Assembly: GCF_008329985.2 (NCBI RefSeq)
Contig: NZ_CP038437.2
Location: forward strand, 2,976,001 to 3,040,000
Direction: 5' to 3'
Source of the DNA: Halomonas binhaiensis
GTDB taxonomy: Bacteria > Pseudomonadota > Gammaproteobacteria > Pseudomonadales > Halomonadaceae
DNA: 64,000 nucleotides
This document shows, piece by piece, positions 62,116 to 64,000 of this stretch (the first letter of the stretch is position 1; every line of letters starts with the position of its first letter). Made by a program: the position numbers and the translations under genes. The notes under the pieces were generated by a model that had not been told where the DNA came from, ran no database searches, and worked only from the letters and a program-made list of their open reading frames with translations.

Positions 62116-62538
62116 ATGAATCAGCACGATCCACTTGCTCATGCCCAGTTTGACAAGGACGCCCCAACATCACCGCCGGAAAGGCTGGACTACTACATGC
62201 CTGCCACACCGCCGCTGGGGCTGGTCCATGCGCTCGAATACTGGTGGTGGACCTATCGCCGCCGTCGGCATTTCCGCCGCAGTGTGCGGCCACTGCTGGA
62301 GTATGACGATGCACTGCTGGCAGACATGGGACTCCGACATGGTGACCTGGTGTGGGCACTACGTCTCCCGCTCAAGGAAGATGCATTGAGTGCCCTATCG
62401 GCATGTCGACTCCAGGGAATGGAGACTGCAGATAGACTGCAGATAGTGAAGAGGAAGGCTGCAGTGCCGAATACAGCAGAGGAGAAAGCATCAGCGAAGC
62501 ATGCGGCATCAAGGAGTGTCATGCGATGCTATCGGTGA
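62116..62538 (+). CDS. DUF1127 domain-containing protein
   Basis: The 140-residue protein has a central DUF1127 motif: RRRRHFRRSVRPLLEYDDAL followed by LADMGLRHGDLVWAL. DUF1127 proteins are small, arginine-rich and sometimes RNA-interacting or stress-linked. This one is longer than the usual 50-70 residues, with a proline-rich N-terminus and an alanine/lysine-rich tail. GGGAGG lies 6 bp before the chosen ATG. It probably responds to the divergent LysR regulator. Confidence 0.85.
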   Translation: MNQHDPLAHAQFDKDAPTSPPERLDYYMPATPPLGLVHALEYWWWTYRRRRHFRRSVRPLLEYDDALLADMGLRHGDLVWALRLPLKEDALSALSACRLQGMETADRLQIVKRKAAVPNTAEEKASAKHAASRSVMRCYR

Positions 62539-62563
62539 AATGATTGGCCAATGCAAAGTGCTC

Positions 62564-63478
62564 TCAATCAGATTTGAGGGCACTTTGCAGCATCGGTGCC
62601 TGCTGTTGCAGATGACGCCATAGCTGGTTCAAGACAGGCCCATGCGGTCTATCCCTCCGTCTTGCTGCCACCAGTTCCTCTATGCTGCCTGGCAAACAGT
62701 CGCTGGCGATCGAGCGCAATCGGCCATCATGCAATTCCTCTTCAATCAGAAAACGTGGCATATGTCCCCACCCTAGGCCCTGCAGAATAAAGTCCTTTTT
62801 CATCAACTGATCGGCTACCGTGCACTGGTGGGCATCCGCCAGCATGAAGTAATCCGATGATGGCGTATGGCGTGCCGTATCACGCATGATGCACTGGGTG
62901 TAATCACGCATATGTTCAGGCTCGAGCACTCTTGGAGCCCCTGCTGGCAACAAGCTATCAGCGATCACCGGAATAAATGGCACCTTGCACAGATCAATCC
63001 ATTCGATCCGTGGATCTCGTTTATCGACACGATGCAGAATCAGGTCAGCATCGCCATCGAGCAATCGCTCCCAAGGGCCGGTGACAGCCTCGAAATGCAA
63101 ATGCAATCGAGTATCAGGGTGACAGGCGAAGAACCTACCCAGCAGGCCGAGCATCTCCGCACGCGGACAGAAATCACCGATCACCACATGCAGTTCACTT
63201 TCCGCCCCCATGGCCAGTTGCTCGGCGTGAGTACGCAGGCCCTCCATTTCACGTAGCAGCGCATGAGCCCGGCGATGAAATGAACGCCCCGCTTCGGTCG
63301 GGCGTACCCGATAGCCACTACGGTCCAGCAAGCCAAGACCAAGCTGCTGTTCCAGCTTGGCAACGGCAGCAAATACCGCAGGATGTGAGCGATTCAGTTC
63401 CAGGGCAGCTGCCTGGAAACCACCGCCACGTATCACGGCATCAAAGCACTGCAACTCATGCAAGGTGAAATGGCTCAT
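62564..63478 (-). CDS. LysR-family regulator
   Basis: The 304-residue protein has a LysR HTH (GGGFQAAALELNRSHPAVFA followed by AVAKLEQQLGLGLL) and an effector-binding domain. The serine usual in the HTH (RSQPAVS) reads RSHPAVF. It diverges from pcaD with about 195 bp between starts, so it may regulate aromatic catabolism, but it is not recognisably PcaQ or PcaR. It converges on the DUF1127 gene with 25 bp between stops. Confidence 0.87.
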   Translation of the reverse strand: MSHFTLHELQCFDAVIRGGGFQAAALELNRSHPAVFAAVAKLEQQLGLGLLDRSGYRVRPTEAGRSFHRRAHALLREMEGLRTHAEQLAMGAESELHVVIGDFCPRAEMLGLLGRFFACHPDTRLHLHFEAVTGPWERLLDGDADLILHRVDKRDPRIEWIDLCKVPFIPVIADSLLPAGAPRVLEPEHMRDYTQCIMRDTARHTPSSDYFMLADAHQCTVADQLMKKDFILQGLGWGHMPRFLIEEELHDGRLRSIASDCLPGSIEELVAARRRDRPHGPVLNQLWRHLQQQAPMLQSALKSD

Positions 63479-63673
63479 GTCGGCTTCACTCTGCCTCTCT
63501 CCCCAATTTGACCATCTCTGTCAGCTATACCTACAGAGTTATTAGATTCTTTGTAATATCAGTTGAAAGCATTCGCAACTAGGATTCATGGCACTGGCCG
63601 ATGGGAATGCCCAGGCGCACAGATGATGCGCCCGGGTAACCCAGAAACTGATCCTGTTGAGGAGATGACTTTC

Positions 63674-64000
63674 ATGAACACACGCACTTTCATTACCACC
63701 GGTGACGGCGCCCGCATCCATTACCGCTTCGATGGCGAAGGCGACAAGCCGATATTGCTCCTGTCCAACTCCATCGCCACCACCTTGCAGATGTGGGATG
63801 CCCAGGTTCAGGAACTGACAAGACATTTTCAGGTACTGCGTTATGACACCCGCGGACACGGAGCCTCCAGCGTTCCCGCTGGCCCCTACTCGCTCGATCG
63901 CTTCGGCCGCGACGTCATCGAGCTGCTCGATGCCCTGAACATCGAGCGCGTGCACTTTCTGGGCCTGTCACTCGGCGGAATCATCGGTCAGTGGCTGGGA
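63674..64000 (+). CDS. pcaD: 3-oxoadipate enol-lactonase, 5' part (runs off window)
   Basis: The visible 109 codons encode an alpha/beta-hydrolase beginning MNTRTFITTGDGARIHYRFD. LLSNSIATTLQMWDAQVQEL, LRYDTRGHGAS and the nucleophile elbow GLSLGG are the segments expected for PcaD. It converts 3-oxoadipate enol-lactone to 3-oxoadipate in the beta-ketoadipate pathway. GAGGAG precedes the ATG. Other pca genes would lie beyond the right edge. The LysR gene upstream is divergent. Confidence 0.88.
   Translation, partial: MNTRTFITTGDGARIHYRFDGEGDKPILLLSNSIATTLQMWDAQVQELTRHFQVLRYDTRGHGASSVPAGPYSLDRFGRDVIELLDALNIERVHFLGLSLGGIIGQWLG

Overview
The window looks like chromosomal DNA from a Halomonas-type gammaproteobacterium. 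The reasons are moderately high GC with GC-ending codons, a sufRBCDST iron-sulfur operon, an OsmU/OpuB-type compatible-solute ABC transporter, several TRAP carboxylate transporters, and DusA, GloA and PcaD of gammaproteobacterial type. The genus is an inference from gene content. I see no rRNA, tRNA, CRISPR array, prophage or intact insertion sequence.

Layout. (1) 1-605: a 3'-truncated SanA/DUF218 membrane protein. (2) 814-6972, minus: SUF operon (Rrf2 regulator, SufB, SufC, SufD, SufS, SufT) with an IscR-like operator on its promoter. (3) 7575-11105, plus: four-gene osmoprotectant ABC transporter with a hairpin behind it. (4) 11322-14177: an SDR enzyme, an RlpA-like protein, an AT-rich gene-poor stretch with possible remnants, and gluconokinase. 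(5) 14248-19732, minus: dgoR-dctPQM-dgoA-dgoK, a TRAP-fed 2-keto-3-deoxygalactonate pathway with two palindromic operators at its head. (6) 19871-26730: NAD(P)-binding protein, glyoxalase, a two-gene GMC/Tat dehydrogenase, a ribbon-helix-helix protein, an alanine/glycine:sodium symporter and an FMN reductase. (7) 26883-32946: a D-amino-acid locus (RpiR regulator, N-acyl-D-amino-acid deacylase, RidA and sodium symporter on minus; PLP D-amino-acid lyase divergent on plus). (8) 33292-37429: manganese efflux pump, two MFS exporters, LysR regulator. (9) 37600-56470: a sugar and sugar-acid island with sugar porter, xylose-type dehydrogenase, ROK repressor, FadR-type repressor, two complete TRAP systems plus a lone TRAP binding protein, a divergent PdxA-like dehydrogenase, an enolase-superfamily sugar-acid dehydratase, an AraD1/FAH enzyme, two lactonase-like amidohydrolases and an aldehyde dehydrogenase. 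(10) 56531-64000: housekeeping and accessory genes (DUF952, DusA, two P-loop ATPases, a zinc protease, a broken GNAT gene, a VOC protein, LysR/DUF1127 pair, LysR) and the start of pcaD.

How the genes work together. The island at 37.6-56.5 kb contains candidates for nearly all steps of a Weimberg-type oxidative pentose route: uptake, 1-dehydrogenation, lactone hydrolysis, dehydration to a 2-keto-3-deoxy acid, dehydration to 2-ketoglutarate semialdehyde, and oxidation to 2-ketoglutarate. Three TRAP binding proteins suggest that external sugar acids are taken up as well. The PdxA-like protein has no DUF1537 kinase partner here and lacks residues that I associate with phosphate binding, so it is the least explained gene.

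A second theme is recurrent short tandem duplications (15-24 bp, 2-4 copies) at gene ends, in signal peptides and N-termini, and in intergenic spacers. I found at least eight by eye. Convergent genes often overlap at their 3' ends.
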